The notes below the pieces were generated by a model. That model searched no databases, was not told where the DNA came from, and saw only the letters and a program-made list of their open reading frames with translations. From the NCBI RefSeq assembly GCF_032062135.1, contig NC_092859.1:29403390-29467389 (forward strand): a stretch of 64,000 nucleotides of DNA, given 5' to 3'. Shown piece after piece: positions 12,486-24,960 of this stretch. The position numbers and the translations under genes were made by a program. The first letter of the stretch is position 1, and the number at the start of each line of letters is the position of its first letter. The stretch is from Pyxicephalus adspersus (lineage: Eukaryota; Chordata; Amphibia; Anura; Pyxicephalidae).

Positions 12486-13090
12486 TTTTCGGTTACAGAA
12501 AGGAACAAATTAGGATTTCTGACTAAGAAGTAAAATCAATTTGACAATAAAATCCAGCAGACCCCCAAAAGCAATCAGTGTGTGTGGGGTGTTATCAGCT
12601 GATCACAGAAGTTTAAAGGGACTCAATGGGTAGTCAGTAATTTGCAAATATAAAGTACCAAGTCCTGATGGATGTGTCTGTGCAGAATAGGCAGTGCTGC
12701 TGTGATGATCGGGGGATGAGGTGCAATGGAATTGGGTTCCCAGTGATGAGGCGCCGGTGAGGTCCTGTGGGAGGTCAGGGTAATAATAGTGAGCGAAGAG
12801 CCCAAATCTCATCCAACTCCACTGGAGAGTCCAGGATCAGACTGACAGGCTAACCCAGCCCACGCCCCCTCCTGCGATACAAACACGCCCCCTCTTCTTT
12901 CTTAACCAATCGATTTTCAGTTTGAGCTAGACTACATGCGTCTAAGCCAACCAGTGCATCGCTAATGCCCCCAGGGAAAACGCAGCTGTAAAGCTCAGGA
13001 ATGCGGGTGGGACTTGGTTTGTTTGATAACTCCAAAAACCAATGGGAAGGCGAGCGGAGGCGTGACCCAAGGATCAAATGGATGACTGAC
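12486..13090 (-). promoter_or_regulatory. CREB3L2: CREB3L2 5'UTR and promoter region
   Basis: The 600 bp upstream of the CREB3L2 ATG on the minus strand is less AT-rich than its surroundings between about 12,840 and 13,080. It contains a GC-box-like GGGGGCGTGG on the minus strand near 12,863-12,872 and CCAAT boxes on the plus strand near 12,905 and 13,038. No TATA box is evident at a clear position and the transcription start cannot be fixed from sequence. Assignment as promoter is by position. Confidence 0.5.
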
Positions 13091-13437
13091 GCTACTAACG
13101 ACTAATAAGCATACAGAATAACATGGCGCGCCCAATCAGATAAGGACAAGAATATATTTGAGCTACCAACACTGGGGGAAACCCTGCCCACATACAGTAC
13201 CTGGAAGTGTTCCGCTTATTCTGAGGATGAGCCGTATTTATTATAATACTGGGGCCAGCCATTTTATTTATACTGTGCTGATATTCAGGTATTGTAAAAT
13301 ACAAGCAATTAGTTGGTATTGTTGGTATTATTTTATATGCAATGTTGAGATTTATTTATATGTATACCACACGCTGAAATAAAAATAAAATATTTAAAAA
13401 TATAACACTACTAAAATATGGTACCGGTATATATATA

Positions 13438-13618
13438 TATATGGTATATTATTATTATTATTTTTATTATTATTATTATTATTAATAATAAACAGGATTT
13501 ATAAAGCGCCAACATTACACAGCGCTGTACATTAAATAGGGGGGTTAGAAATGACAGACAGATACAGACAGTGGCACAGGAGGGGACCCTGCCCTGAAGA
13601 GCTTATAATCTGGGATAA
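13438..13618 (-). repeat. R-family repeat with TTA microsatellite
   Basis: A (TTA)n tract with an internal switch to (TAA)n leads into AAACAGGATTTATAAAGCGC, GACAGACAGATACAGACAGT and CCCTGCCCTGAAGAGCTTAT. Reverse orientation, close to full length for the short form. Confidence 0.8.
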
Positions 13619-13676
13619 TCATTTATATAGAGAGTCACATAAGACATTGCAATAACATTAATACTCTAAACTCAAA

Positions 13677-13822
13677 AGGCTCTATTTATCAAACGGGATC
13701 TTCCCACAAACATGTTCCCTGGTGGTAATCAATTATTGCCATTGAAACATGTGGACCTGAAAGATTCCCACAAGTGAATGTTTGAGGGAATGTTAGAATC
13801 CCTGTTTTATAAATAGAGCCCA
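13677..13822. mobile_element. Short MITE with GGCTCTATTTATMAAAC ends
   Basis: Begins GGCTCTATTTATCAAACGGG and ends CCCTGTTTTATAAATAGAGCC, an inverted repeat; interior GAACATG and CATGTTTGAGGG-like words are also near-palindromic. About 146 bp; single copy in this window. Confidence 0.6.
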
Positions 13823-14180
13823 AAGTGTACTGACAAAATGATATATGTACCCATAGATGTGAGATGTCAGTAACAACTAAAGAATAAAGCTGATGATCCT
13901 TGTCTGTGGGTATCATCTCACTGATCTCTGGGTATTCTCAGATATGACAGCCACCCCTGGCTGACCGATCTTAGTGAATACAGCATTTAGTCATGATGAA
14001 TGACAATAGTTTGGTGGGGGGGTTACACTTACTTACTTTTTCTGTGATCTCTATTTTTCTTTGATCATGTATAGTGTTTACAGTGAAGGATAATAACTGT
14101 GGTGCTAGTAGGGGGGTGATGGGGAACTGTGATAAACAAATATTTTAAACAAAGTGTAATGACAGTGAACAATAGCAGTC

Positions 14181-14280
14181 TCCTACAGCAGCGGTCCCCA
14201 ACCTTTTTGGCCCCACCAGGGACCGGTTTCACGGAAGGAAATTTCTCTGAGGACCGGGGGGGGGGACCGCTGTCCTACAG
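14181..14280 (+). mobile_element. hAT-like element (84 bp remnant) with perfect 8-bp TSD
   Basis: An 84-bp body (14189-14272) starts CAGCGGTCCCCAACCTTTTT and ends GGGGGGGACCGCTG, flanked by TCCTACAG at 14181-14188 and 14273-14280. It appears to be an internally deleted copy: the interior jumps from GAGGACCGGG to the right end. Confidence 0.88.
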
Positions 14281-14339
14281 CACCTACCCAGTCGCAACTT
14301 TTAGTTCCTGGATATCCAATATGACGTGCTTGTAGTATC

Positions 14340-14505
14340 TAATAACAGTCCCCAACAATCTCCTGCAGCATGCCCACAGTCTTTAATAATTTCCCGTAGC
14401 ATGCCCACAAGCTTCATTTTTGTCCTGTAGTATGCCCAGCCTTCATTTATGGCCTGTAACATGGCCACAGTCTCTGAACATTTCCCGTATCATTACATGA
14501 TATGA
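14340..14505 (+). repeat. Degenerate minisatellite, about 33-bp unit (first copy)
   Basis: Repeating theme CAGTCT..GAACATTTCCCGTA and GCATGCCCACA with variants. Present again at 14,912-15,077 through the tandem duplication and related in theme to 52,210-52,600. Confidence 0.7.
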
Positions 14506-14751
14506 ACATTATGAGTGACCCTGGTGATGTCAGGGACTTCACGTGAGCACTAACAGCACAGCGTTAGCTAGACAGGAGTGATCTTTTTAACACCAGGAAC
14601 TGGCACTGGGATGAAGAATCTAATATACATATGTAAGAAGGTAGACATGGGTTGTTTATTGGTATTGGCTTGGTACACACATGTAATAATTATCGTTGGA
14701 AAGAATCTTTCAAGATACTTTCCAACAACAAAAGACTGCACGATGCATGAC

Positions 14752-14852
14752 TTCGTTTTCAATAATGGATCATGTACTCGCGGCCCACTGAAAACACCGC
14801 CGCGGACCGGTAGTGGGCCGCGGCCCGGTGGTTGGGGACCGCTGTCCTACAG
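14752..14852 (+). mobile_element. Right end of the same hAT-like insertion, with duplicated TSD
   Basis: Interior and right end (GCGGACCGGTAGTGGGCCGC, GGTGGTTGGGGACCGCTG) followed by the same TCCTACAG (14845-14852) as the 14,181 element. It retains interior sequence lost from the first copy and has no left end; its left border is the tandem-duplication junction. Confidence 0.8.
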
Positions 14853-15243
14853 CACCTACCCAGTCGCAACTTTTAGTTCCTGGATATCCAATATGACATG
14901 CTTGTAGTATCTAATAACAGTCCCCAACAATCTCCTGCAGCATGCCCACAGTCATTAATAATTTCCCGTAGCATGCCCACAAGCTTCATTTTTGTCCTGT
15001 AGTATGCCCAGCCTTCATTTATGGCCTGTAACATGGCCACAGTCTCTGAACATTTCCCGTATCATTACATGATATGAACATTATGAGTGACCCTGGTGAT
15101 GTCAGGGACTTCACGTGAGCACTAACAGCACAGCGTTAGCTAGACAGGAGTGATCTTTTTAACACCAGGAACTGGCACTGGGATGAAGAATCTAATATAC
15201 ATATGTAAGAAGGTAGACATGGGTTGTTTATTGGTATTGGCTT

Positions 15244-15532
15244 GGTACACACATGTAATAATTATCGTTGGAAAGAATCTTTCAAGATACTTTCCAACAA
15301 CAAAAGACTGCACGATGCATGACAGATCACTGTACATGGGAAAACAATGGAGCGGCACCCCCGCTGCGTACTCTCCCATTCACTTTCATTACAATCTCTA
15401 GTCGTTTGTCATCCGAGGATCCGCCAGGATGGTCGTCCAAATGACAAGCACTGTACACACGCCAAATTCTTGTCTGATATCAGCCCTGAGGTGATTATCG
15501 GAGTAGAATCATCTGATGTGTGTACCCGGCCT
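15244..15532 (+). mobile_element. Family-1 MITE, most complete copy
   Basis: Begins GGTACACACATGTAATAATT and ends ATCTGATGTGTGTACCCGG. Contains the hairpin, the GGAGCGGCACCCCCGCTGCG block and GCCAGGATGGTCGTCC. Its first 80 bases also occur at 14,672-14,751 because of a tandem duplication. Confidence 0.75.
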
Positions 15533-15944
15533 AAACGTTAGGCTGTTAGGCCTAGGCTGATTACATAGAGATGAAAATCGGGGCATAAATAATATGGATG
15601 CAAACTTTTTAAAACACAGCAGATTTATTCTATGTCTTTAAGTCTATAATAGTGTATCTGCAGGGTATTTTAATGTTGTAGCCTGTCCTCCAGTTCATCA
15701 GGAAAATGACCACAGTGTTGGGTTCTCCTATGAGATCGCATAACCTTTGGAAGCCTATTTTGCAGGCTATGGGAATATAAACTGGCTACCACAGATATAA
15801 GTGAAAGTAGATATCTCACTAGTCATTAATTATAATGATGCAGTAGAGATCCTCCTTATTTTTGTTACAAGTCTTTTATGCCTGAACAAAATACATACTA
15901 CATTGACAGTTCAGGTCTTATAGTATATACATATAATTGAGGAA

Positions 15945-16115
15945 CAACCAGGGTTCCCCCAGAGGTTTATAGGTGTTCTTTTACCAATGAACAACTTATG
16001 CCTCTCTGTAAGCAGCATTAAACCCATTGACCATAAGAATATTGTATGATGAACTGGATATATTGTAAATATTAGCAGGGGTTCCCTGAGATCTATTTTG
16101 AAATCTTGAGCCCAG
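15945..16115 (+). repeat. Dispersed repeat A, copy 3 (diverged)
   Basis: Weaker similarity to the other two: CCAATGAACAAC, AAGAATATTGTATGATGAAC and GGGGTTCCCTGAGATC correspond in order to their blocks. Confidence 0.45.
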
Positions 16116-16195
16116 GACCCGGATATTTGGTGGTCCAGCAAAAATGACACATAGACACTCCTCCTCTCCTATTGTGTGATACTTCCCCCACCTCT

Positions 16196-16332
16196 AAGAT
16201 TGTAAGCTCTTCGGGGCAGGGTCCTCCCCTCCCCCTGTGTAACGATCTGTATCTCTCTGTCATTTGCTACATTGTACCCCTATTTAGTGTACAGTGCTGC
16301 GCATATAAATCCTGTTTAATAATATTATTGAT
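16196..16332 (+). repeat. R-family repeat
   Basis: AGATTGTAAGCTCTTCGGGG through TATTTAGTGTACAGTGCTGC and AAATCCTGTTTAATAATATT. Confidence 0.8.
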
Positions 16333-17842
16333 AACTGATGGCATACTGACTATGGGATCTAAAAGTGATAAAATTTTGGCACATGAAGTCAAGTGATTAC
16401 ATATTTGTGATCAGAGATTGATGGCACACACACTAATATTGGGGGGTCACTGAAAAATGGAACACTCTTAGAATGATGGTTTGTCGATAATGGACAGCCC
16501 ACACAATGATGACACTTTAATATTTTGAATCACAGGACATCATTCTGACATATAGCACTGTTTGCAGAACACTAATGCTCTGACACTATAAACTTTATTC
16601 TGTAAATAGATTCAGACCTTCATTTTTATAATCTGACATCTTTCCGAACAACACCCCAGAATGTAGAACACAGAACTTGTGCTCCAGGTCTAGCCAGAAT
16701 GGTGTGTTTATTCTGTGTCTCTGATATGCATGTGCTAGATTACCCAAGAATGTGACCTAGAATGTGCAAAGTAATACTGGGTTCATCAAAGTAAATTAAG
16801 GAATTGGTTTTATCACCTATCCATATTTAAGAAGATATAAATACTGCCAGATCTGTCTCTCTAAAAGCCACAAGATTTGAATCAGTCTGTGACTCCAGAC
16901 ATTTGTCACTAAGACCATGTTGTGATTTTTATTGATGCAGCTTTTTGTACCCTTCCTCTAGCAATTATTAGTTTTGGATAACTGCCAAGATTATCAGGTA
17001 TCCACAACACCTACCTTTCTGGGTGACAGAGAGGGGCAGCCAAGACCCCAATGCATGTTTGCAAATTTCACACCCCTTGTAATAACTTTAAAGATATAAA
17101 TCCATATATATCACTTATAATCAAAGTAGTGTAATAACCATGCCACATCCCAGAATTAAATGAAGCACAGAGAGTAATTCCCCCCAAACAAGAGAGAAAG
17201 AAAAGATGGGAAATATGGGATGAGAAAGCTGGGATTTTAAAGGCAATACAAATAAAAAAATAGAACATAACACAACATTAAAAATTTCTTCTGATTACAA
17301 TAAGATGACAGCAATAAAACAACATGCACCCCGCTTACATAGGTAATATAGGTAAATTTCCCTTATATAAACCTAATCAGAATAATATAAATGGGGAATA
17401 TTGTGCTATTCATGCTTTATAATGGTACAAAACTACAGAATTTGTGCCCATTACGTTTTGCAGATAATTGCCTAGAGCTATTTACTGTTTCCTCAGGGTC
17501 TTGGTAACGGTGGGGTTTTAGGCCTGCATAGATTTGGATATAGTGTGAGTTTTCGGTAAAAGTGTCAGCTAGCAAATTGATGTCCCTGTTGCTCTAAATG
17601 CCACAATGCGCCTTCTTTCCCATCTCAGAAAGTTGGGTAGTATGGATTAGTGCTGGAAGTGCCTGCAGAAGGCTAGCCCTGTATATTTCAATAGACTAAA
17701 TAGGAACAGTCACACATTGTGAACATACTGTATTTAGGAATAAATACCTGAGAGTGCTCGAATTATGTCTGCAAATTGACTTCCCTAAAATGTCTATGTT
17801 GCCCATAATAGTACACCGACCATCACTCTCTTCGTTTTAAGT

Positions 17843-18293
17843 TTTGCCAAAAGTTTTTTTTTTAAAAAGATAATTTTTATTGAAAAATGTTTCCATTATA
17901 AAACATAAACAATAAAAAAGAAAGAAAAAAGAAACAAACAGTGCCTTATATCAATCTTAGCAGGTAACCCACATCAAAACATTAAAATAACAACAACAGT
18001 GGACAGTAATACAAAGAAAACATATTCATTTACACTTGCAACGTGCATTTGGGGTGCGTAAACCATGGAGACCAATATGCATGAAATGTAAGCGTTTTAT
18101 CCTCATTTTTAGCAAACATTTTTTCATATAAAACTTGCAAATTAAACCTATGTAGTATGTAAGCTAGATTGGGAACATCAGTACATTTCCAGTAAGACGC
18201 TATGGCCTGTCTAGTCGCACTTAGACAATGTGCAACAATAGGTCTGATTATGTTCTGATGGATATTGCTCAATCCCTTTGCCAAAAGTTTTTG
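17843..18293 (-). mobile_element. 5'-truncated L1-like LINE with 16-bp TSD
   Basis: TTTGCCAAAAGTTTTT occurs at 17843-17858 and 18278-18293, enclosing a 419-bp insert. On the minus strand the insert carries the C-terminal end of an L1/Tx1-type ORF2 (SATRQAIASYWKCTDVPNLA, LYEKMFAKNEDKTLTFHAYW), a stop near 18,030 and about 170 bp of 3'UTR with AATAAAAATT near its A-rich end. The frame is uninterrupted, suggesting a fairly recent insertion. Confidence 0.88.
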
Positions 18294-19034
18294 GGGACTT
18301 CTGCCAGTTTAAAGAGATTTTCCTTAGTGCACTAAAGAAACAAAATAAATAAAAAAAAAAAAGAAAAAAAAGATTATATCAAGAAACAATCACTACTTGC
18401 TATGTCTAGGTGCTGTGACCAAAACATGTGCTTCTGTTGGAAGATCTTCCAACCACAGGGTTACCTACTTTCACTTCCCTATCCAAAATAGGAAATACGT
18501 TTCTGCTGGAGTTCAGTTTTCACCCTGTTCAGACTTGCTATAGCAAATACAGGGCCATTATTCCTGATAGTCCTGCACAAATTATCCAAAGGTCATGGCC
18601 CTGCCCTTAAGCCTTTAACATGTCCACACCCATGTGCTCTTTTACTCTGTTGTCATTCATTTATGTTCTAATAGTGCAATTGAAGGAATTCAAAATATTC
18701 ATCAGGGTTCCTGCAATAAGGTAAAATTATAATGTTCAGAACCCCACAGCAATCAATTACATTTCAGTTTACTGTGGTCTGATAGGTAAATCACATGGAC
18801 TCCAGTAACTGCACTCTGTCACTGAACTTTGCCCTTTCTTATTGAACATTACAGTGAAACAAACGTCTTTAATGTTGATTCTGTCAAAAAATGTCATCTT
18901 TCTCCTTGCAATGTAATATTATGTAAACTTGCAACAAACGGGTTCCAATACACAGCATTTCAAATGAAGACAAATTTCAGCAGACAAATGTAATAAGTAT
19001 GAGAAGGTAATGGATACCTGAAGGTGGTAAACTT

Positions 19035-19672
19035 ACATGTTTTTATTATTATTATTATTATTATTAATAAAGGGGATTTATATAGATTTATATATTAAAT
19101 AAATTACGCAGTGCTGTACAATAAATAGGGGTTGCAAATGACAGACAAATACAGACAGTAACACAGGAGGAGAGAACCCTGCCCCGAAGAGCTTACAATC
19201 TAGGAGGTGGGGGAATTTACACACAATAGGAGGGGGATATGTAGTGGTGGGAAGTAGTGATGGTTTAGGAGACAGAAGAAGACGGGTAGGCAAGTTTGAA
19301 AAAATAGGTTTTGAGTGCTCTTTTAAATGAGCAAAAAGTAGGAGCAAGCCGAAAAAGAAGAGGAAGACCATTCCAGAGAGTCGGGGCAGCTCTAGAAAAG
19401 TCTTAGAGCCGTGCGTGTGATGAGGTTATGAGTGAGGAAGTCATTAGTAGGTCATTGGAGGAGCGGAGAGAGCAGCTAGGGGAGTATGTTTTTACCAGGT
19501 CAGAAGGGTAAGTGGGACAAGAACTGTGGAGAAACTTGAAGGCAAAGCACAGGAGCTTGAATTAATTTTAAGGTGAAATCGAAGACAATAAAGAGAACTG
19601 CAAAGAGATGCAGCACAAGAGGAGCAGTGGGAAGGATGGATGTGTCTGGCTGCATTGTTCATTGTATTTCCT
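19035..19672 (-). repeat. R-family repeat, long form
   Basis: Begins like other copies ((TTA)n, AAGGGGATTTATATAGATTT, GCAGTGCTGTACAATAAATA, GAGCTTACAATCTAGGAGGT) but continues about 450 bases further (AGTAGTGATGGTTTAGGAGA, GAGGAAGACCATTCCAGAGA, GTGGAGAAACTTGAAGGCAA, AATGGGAAGG-like end). It suggests the short copies are deletion derivatives or ends of a longer element. Confidence 0.65.
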
Positions 19673-20882
19673 ATATTTAATATTTGTTAGCACATTGGTA
19701 GCTTATATTCAATGCTACATTAATGTTAAATATTCCATTTTAAATGCAGCTTTGAAAATGTTAAATAAAAAATGTAATAAATTTTAAGTTTAATGTAGCA
19801 GTTTGATAGAGATTAAAGCACATGTACTAAATTCTGCCCTTAAAAAAGCTGAATATGACTATAAATACTGCACATGGGGGGATATAAAGAGTGTTTGAGT
19901 TTGCAGGTAATGAGCAGACACAGGACTTATTGTTGTAACAACTCGTTCAATAATATTCATGCGCAGGAGCTGCACAGGGAGGCTCTGTCATACAGCCGTG
20001 TGCACATGGATTAGGGTCAGTTAGGTCTCCCACCTGAGGAAGGTTCGAGGTGGGGTGTTAACAGGAAGAGAGGAGAAGGAAGAGGGGGTTGGTGAGAAGA
20101 AAGCTCTTTAGTTGTAAGAGGCATTCACAATTATGTAAGACGGCTTAGCAGCACAGTGTCCTATTTATACAGGTTTGCTGGCTTACACAGGGGCCTGTGA
20201 TACTCGAAATTAACTCAAATAAGATGACACGACCTGCTCACAAGGACGCAGTGTCAACAAGACGACCGGGCTAAATATAACTGTTTGTGCATTGTGGGTG
20301 TCGAGGCAAAGAATAAAGAACATCCAGTTTTCACCGATCAGCGGTTCATGTATTCCAAGTAATAAAATGTGTTCCAAGAAATAAAATATTCCTTTAAAAG
20401 GTAACCTGAAATGTGAACAAATATACTAAAAGATAATAACAAAAGAACAAAGCTGAACTACCAACAAATTAGTTACATTATCAGACAAAAAAAAGAGACA
20501 TATTAAAAAAATAATAAAAGGGTATGCTAAACCCAACCCAATGATAAACTTATCTTATTTGGTCACTTTTGGTCTAATAAATAAACCATTGTAAGTGTCT
20601 GATTCTATTTTCAGTGTCTATTCTATTCAGTACTTTAAGCACTGTACCCTAAGTACCTAAAATTGTGCAGAAGCTCTATTCACTTTTATGGAGTAACTGA
20701 TCACTATATTTGTGAAGTATGTGGCCTATTAGCTTCCACTGCGATCAAAAGTGGTGATCAGTGATGACCTCCATTATGGCTTATCTATGGCATATAACTC
20801 CACCAAACGCCATCTGGCAACCTGTAAATTGGTCATCATTCTGATTACCCTTTATATATTTGGAGGTAGTATTAGTAAAACC

Positions 20883-20898
20883 GGGGGGGGGGGGGGGG
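20883..20898 (+). repeat. Run of 16 G
   Basis: An unbroken G homopolymer in AT-rich intergenic sequence; length may be uncertain for sequencing reasons. Confidence 0.9.
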
Positions 20899-23800
20899 TT
20901 AATCTAGTACTGATCACTGAATGAATTGGCCATCATATATAAAATTGGTGATCATGTCAGCTGGTTGGAACTTCTGTGAATGCGACAAACACAACAGTGC
21001 CAGTAATGTACTAAAACCATCATCATTTACTGTGCTGACTAATAATAAACTGACAGGTGAAATGATATGGCATATAATAACTATTAATTTTGTAACAGGG
21101 AAAAATGCCACAGCAGAATTCAGTATGGGAAAAGGGTATCATACAAACTCCAGTGTGGGTATGAACTATGACATGAAGATCCCATCACTGGAGTTCCCTT
21201 GTACATTACATGAAATGGCATTAATATGTTAAATCTTAAATTAGAGATTTTAATGATTGGGTTTCCATATGTCAGCAGGCTGTTTATATACAAAGGTTTC
21301 CTGTCTTCCCTGTATGTTACCTTTTGTGTGTATTTGTTGTATTACTTATAATGCAGTGTAGCAACTGTGGGAGATTAGGAGGCTCTGGGTAAATTAGGAC
21401 ATGGTGCTGGCATTTAGTCTTCAGGAAACATTTCAGTGACAGCTGGAAAAAGTCCAACATTTATGAAAAGCTTCTCACGTAATAATGAACTTCAGACACT
21501 CCCCGTGATGGTAACTCAGTTCCTCCCAGCAAAGTTTGCTCACATTTGACGTGTGAAGACTTCCTTGGCAAACATGAATATCTCCGCTTTGTTGTGAATA
21601 GGGAAACAAAGGACAAAGGTGACTCCCTGGTATACAATGCACAGTACACATCCTTATGGTGGTGTCTATTACAACATACCCTATGTATTATAAGGAAAGA
21701 TTGTAAGATCATTTAAAGTGATCATTCAGCCTGGTAGTGATAATGTATAGGATAAAATCTATATGTATTGCCAGTGATGTACGGGTTGGTGTATTGAAGC
21801 ACAATGGTCAACAAGGGGCCAGGAATCCAACACTCCAGGAACAGTATTGTATGAGGAAAATTTTCTGTGCGCTGCAGCTCTCGAGTACAACAACCAATCT
21901 CATATAACATTATATATATACATTTCATTTATTTTATCTGTTAAAAGACCTGACACTGCTGTTGGGTGCCACCATCATGGATGTGATGACAACACCCCCA
22001 GCAGACGCCCAGCTATCAATCAAATAGTATTCCTTTCACTTCTTCCCAGCTGCTACATCAATGGAGGGAAGGGGACAGAGGAGTTGGGATCGAACAAACA
22101 ATAATTAGGAGAACACAATGATGTGTGAGGAGGGGGGGTCATGTTCTAGTGTATTGCCATTTCTAGCAAATTCAGGGGCACACTGTACATCAATAAAAGT
22201 TTTTGCAAGCAGTGTTTTAAAATACTTTGTGTTTTTTTTTAAACCAAACCATGCCGGTGAAAGAAGTCTGTACAATATATATTCCCCATTTGCACCCCAT
22301 GTGCTGCTTTGATCCTAAGAAAAATTAAAACTTTTATTAAATCTGCAGGAAAAAATATACTTCTGGAAGTGTCAGTTTCCTGTGCTATTGGTTATTTCTA
22401 CTGACCCCTACATGACTGCTTTATCCTGAAATAATTGGAGCTCAGCAGGCGAAACAGGTCAAGGTGGGGACAATGTTATGTTTTTAGTCCGAAGCATAAT
22501 ACAGAGTTTTTTTTGTTTATATAAATAAAAAGTTGCCTGGCAGGGAACTGAATATAGGACAACCCAAGCCAATTTTACCCCAATAACTTGAAGCTGGAGA
22601 ATGCTCCTCACATGTCCTGAGAGGGGAGCGTGGTGTTTCAGTACTGATCCCTGCTACAACAGTCATTATTCATGTGTGTAAACTGCTGGGATTTACCAAG
22701 GGCTATTTGTTTCAGTTCCAGCCCCAATAAGGCCCACAGCTAAGGTCAATATCCCTAAACACATCCTACAATATCAGGTTGCAGACATATCCTCTGATAA
22801 AATGTTTCATTTTAATGCATGCAAGCCCAGTAGCATTATAATACCACTTCCAGGATTTTATTATCGCTCACAGAGATCACAGTAGTGCCCCAGACAATGC
22901 TGTCATTTGCTTTTCTCTCTCTAGAAGCATGGCACCACTTCTCTTTTGGATCACCAAGGGTCACCATGTACTTTCTGGACTGAGATGCCAGACCAGAGAG
23001 AACACAATGTAAAAAACCACACGTCTTAACACAGAACCACCCTACTACAACCTCTCTTTGTGACATGCTAGAAAGTTACAACATACAATATTAATAATGG
23101 TAGAAGGAGAGACTAAGGAAGCATACCCTCTTTCCTGCAGCAGATGGTTGACATCTCAGCCTAGACAAAATTACTGCAGCACAAATACTTTTGTTAATAA
23201 TTAAAGGTGAAGTTGTTTGAAATATACTGCTGCTGGAAAATATGGATGTAAACGTGCAAAGTTAGTGAGAGATCTGCTGTAATGATGGCACCAAGCAATT
23301 AAACTAAGCAGTAATTATCTAATCCATGGTATCTATGCTTTTAAATGATGTGTAGTGAGTCATGCAGAGCAGAAATGCAGATTATTTTCTCATCAGTCAT
23401 CATCCATAATAAACCAAACCAGTTGTGACTTTCATAAGCGAGAGTGATTTAGAGAGTTGAGTCATTTAGATAAGCGTAAGACGTAATTATTAGTTGTTTG
23501 GTGTCCCAAGGTTAATAGTTTTCTATATTTACATCTAAAATTGATATTTATCTTAATACTAAATAAATTGTGTGAATATGCTTGCAGTTAAAAGAACTGA
23601 ACTCTGGCACCTGTGCCACAATAAAGCAAGCAGGGAGCAAAGGACCAGTTAGCCGTATTGATGTGGCCCACATGCAGGTTATTGTTCACCTTTATTGATG
23701 AATTGAGTATTACTGTACCTTTTGTGGTGGCAAACTTCTATTTATCAACGCTTCTAGCAAGGTGAACAATGAGCAGGCACCATTACAATTACTAAATCTT

Positions 23801-24960
23801 ACACTAAAGCTCTGTGGCTTTGGGAAGTTCTATGCACATTTACATACCAGAAAATGCACCAATATTTTTTTTAAAAGATAAAAACTACTGCAGCCACCAT
23901 ATTTTAGGACTGGTATGCAGCAATATATTCAATGCATATCCTTGGTTTTTGATATGACTAATGACAGTGATGTCACTGGCCCAGGACTTGAGTCCAGCGA
24001 TGACTTTGGGCAACATTTACTGAATGCTAGGGGGACCATTTTTATAATTTGGGCTATATCTAGCCCAGGCCCAAGTATCAAAATCCTACTTCATGCAGTA
24101 TTTTTCCCTTTAATACTGATCTGTATTTTATTTCACTTATAAAGGTCTGAGAGTTTATGATTCTGTGTGTGCTGAAGCGTACGCTATGTAACGTAAACTT
24201 GAGCTGCTGACATTTTCAGCACCGTAGCTGTAATTCATTTTCAGTAAACACGCTGCGCAAACATCCTGTCTCTCCGCACCCAGACAATTATGGTTTATTA
24301 AACACCCTTTTTTAAATTGCAGAGAACCTCAACATGAAAATGTTTAATATACAGCACAGAGACAAGATAGAGGAGATTGCAACACAAATAACAAATGTTT
24401 CTGATGTGTGCTGAATTTAATCAACAGCATTCAGCAATATTTTTGTCTGAAGAGGCCACAGAGGCCTATTATTTTAAAAGAAAAAACAAATATCTTCCTT
24501 GTCCCTATATTAGGTTATATACAACAATTTTACCATTTTTATTATTATTTCTTTTGATAAAGTGGGGATAGAACCATATTGTGTGTTTGCTTACATCTGA
24601 GGTTCCATCAGAGATGTTTACGGTCACTTAATGTGACCACACATCGTGCATCATATTAATATATTGTGTTGCAGAGTTCTCCTCCTGTCTGGCAGAACAT
24701 TGTCAGCAGGGCAGAAAGTCAGTATAAATCTCTTGGAGATTCCAAAAGCAGAAAATTGTAATCCCAGAAGTTGTAAAGTTTCCCTCACTCTATTTAAAAC
24801 TAAGAAAAAAAACGTTGGCTGGACAAAGGCTTTAAAGCAGCACTGTGGTAAAATTATTCTACAGTGCCTGCTGCTATAGAGGTCAGTGAGGACATATGAA
24901 GTGTATCTAATTTTTTTCCCTCTTTTTTTTCACCTGGTCACTATGCCAGTAACACACTTT

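Larger units (their letters stand above)
14265..15323 (+). repeat. Tandem duplication, 572-bp offset
   Basis: Bases 14265-14751 and 14837-15323 are almost identical at a constant offset of 572 (only occasional mismatches, e.g. GACGTG versus GACATG). Each unit runs from the hAT right end, through a degenerate 33-bp minisatellite, to a family-1 MITE hairpin ending GATGCATGAC. Confidence 0.95.
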
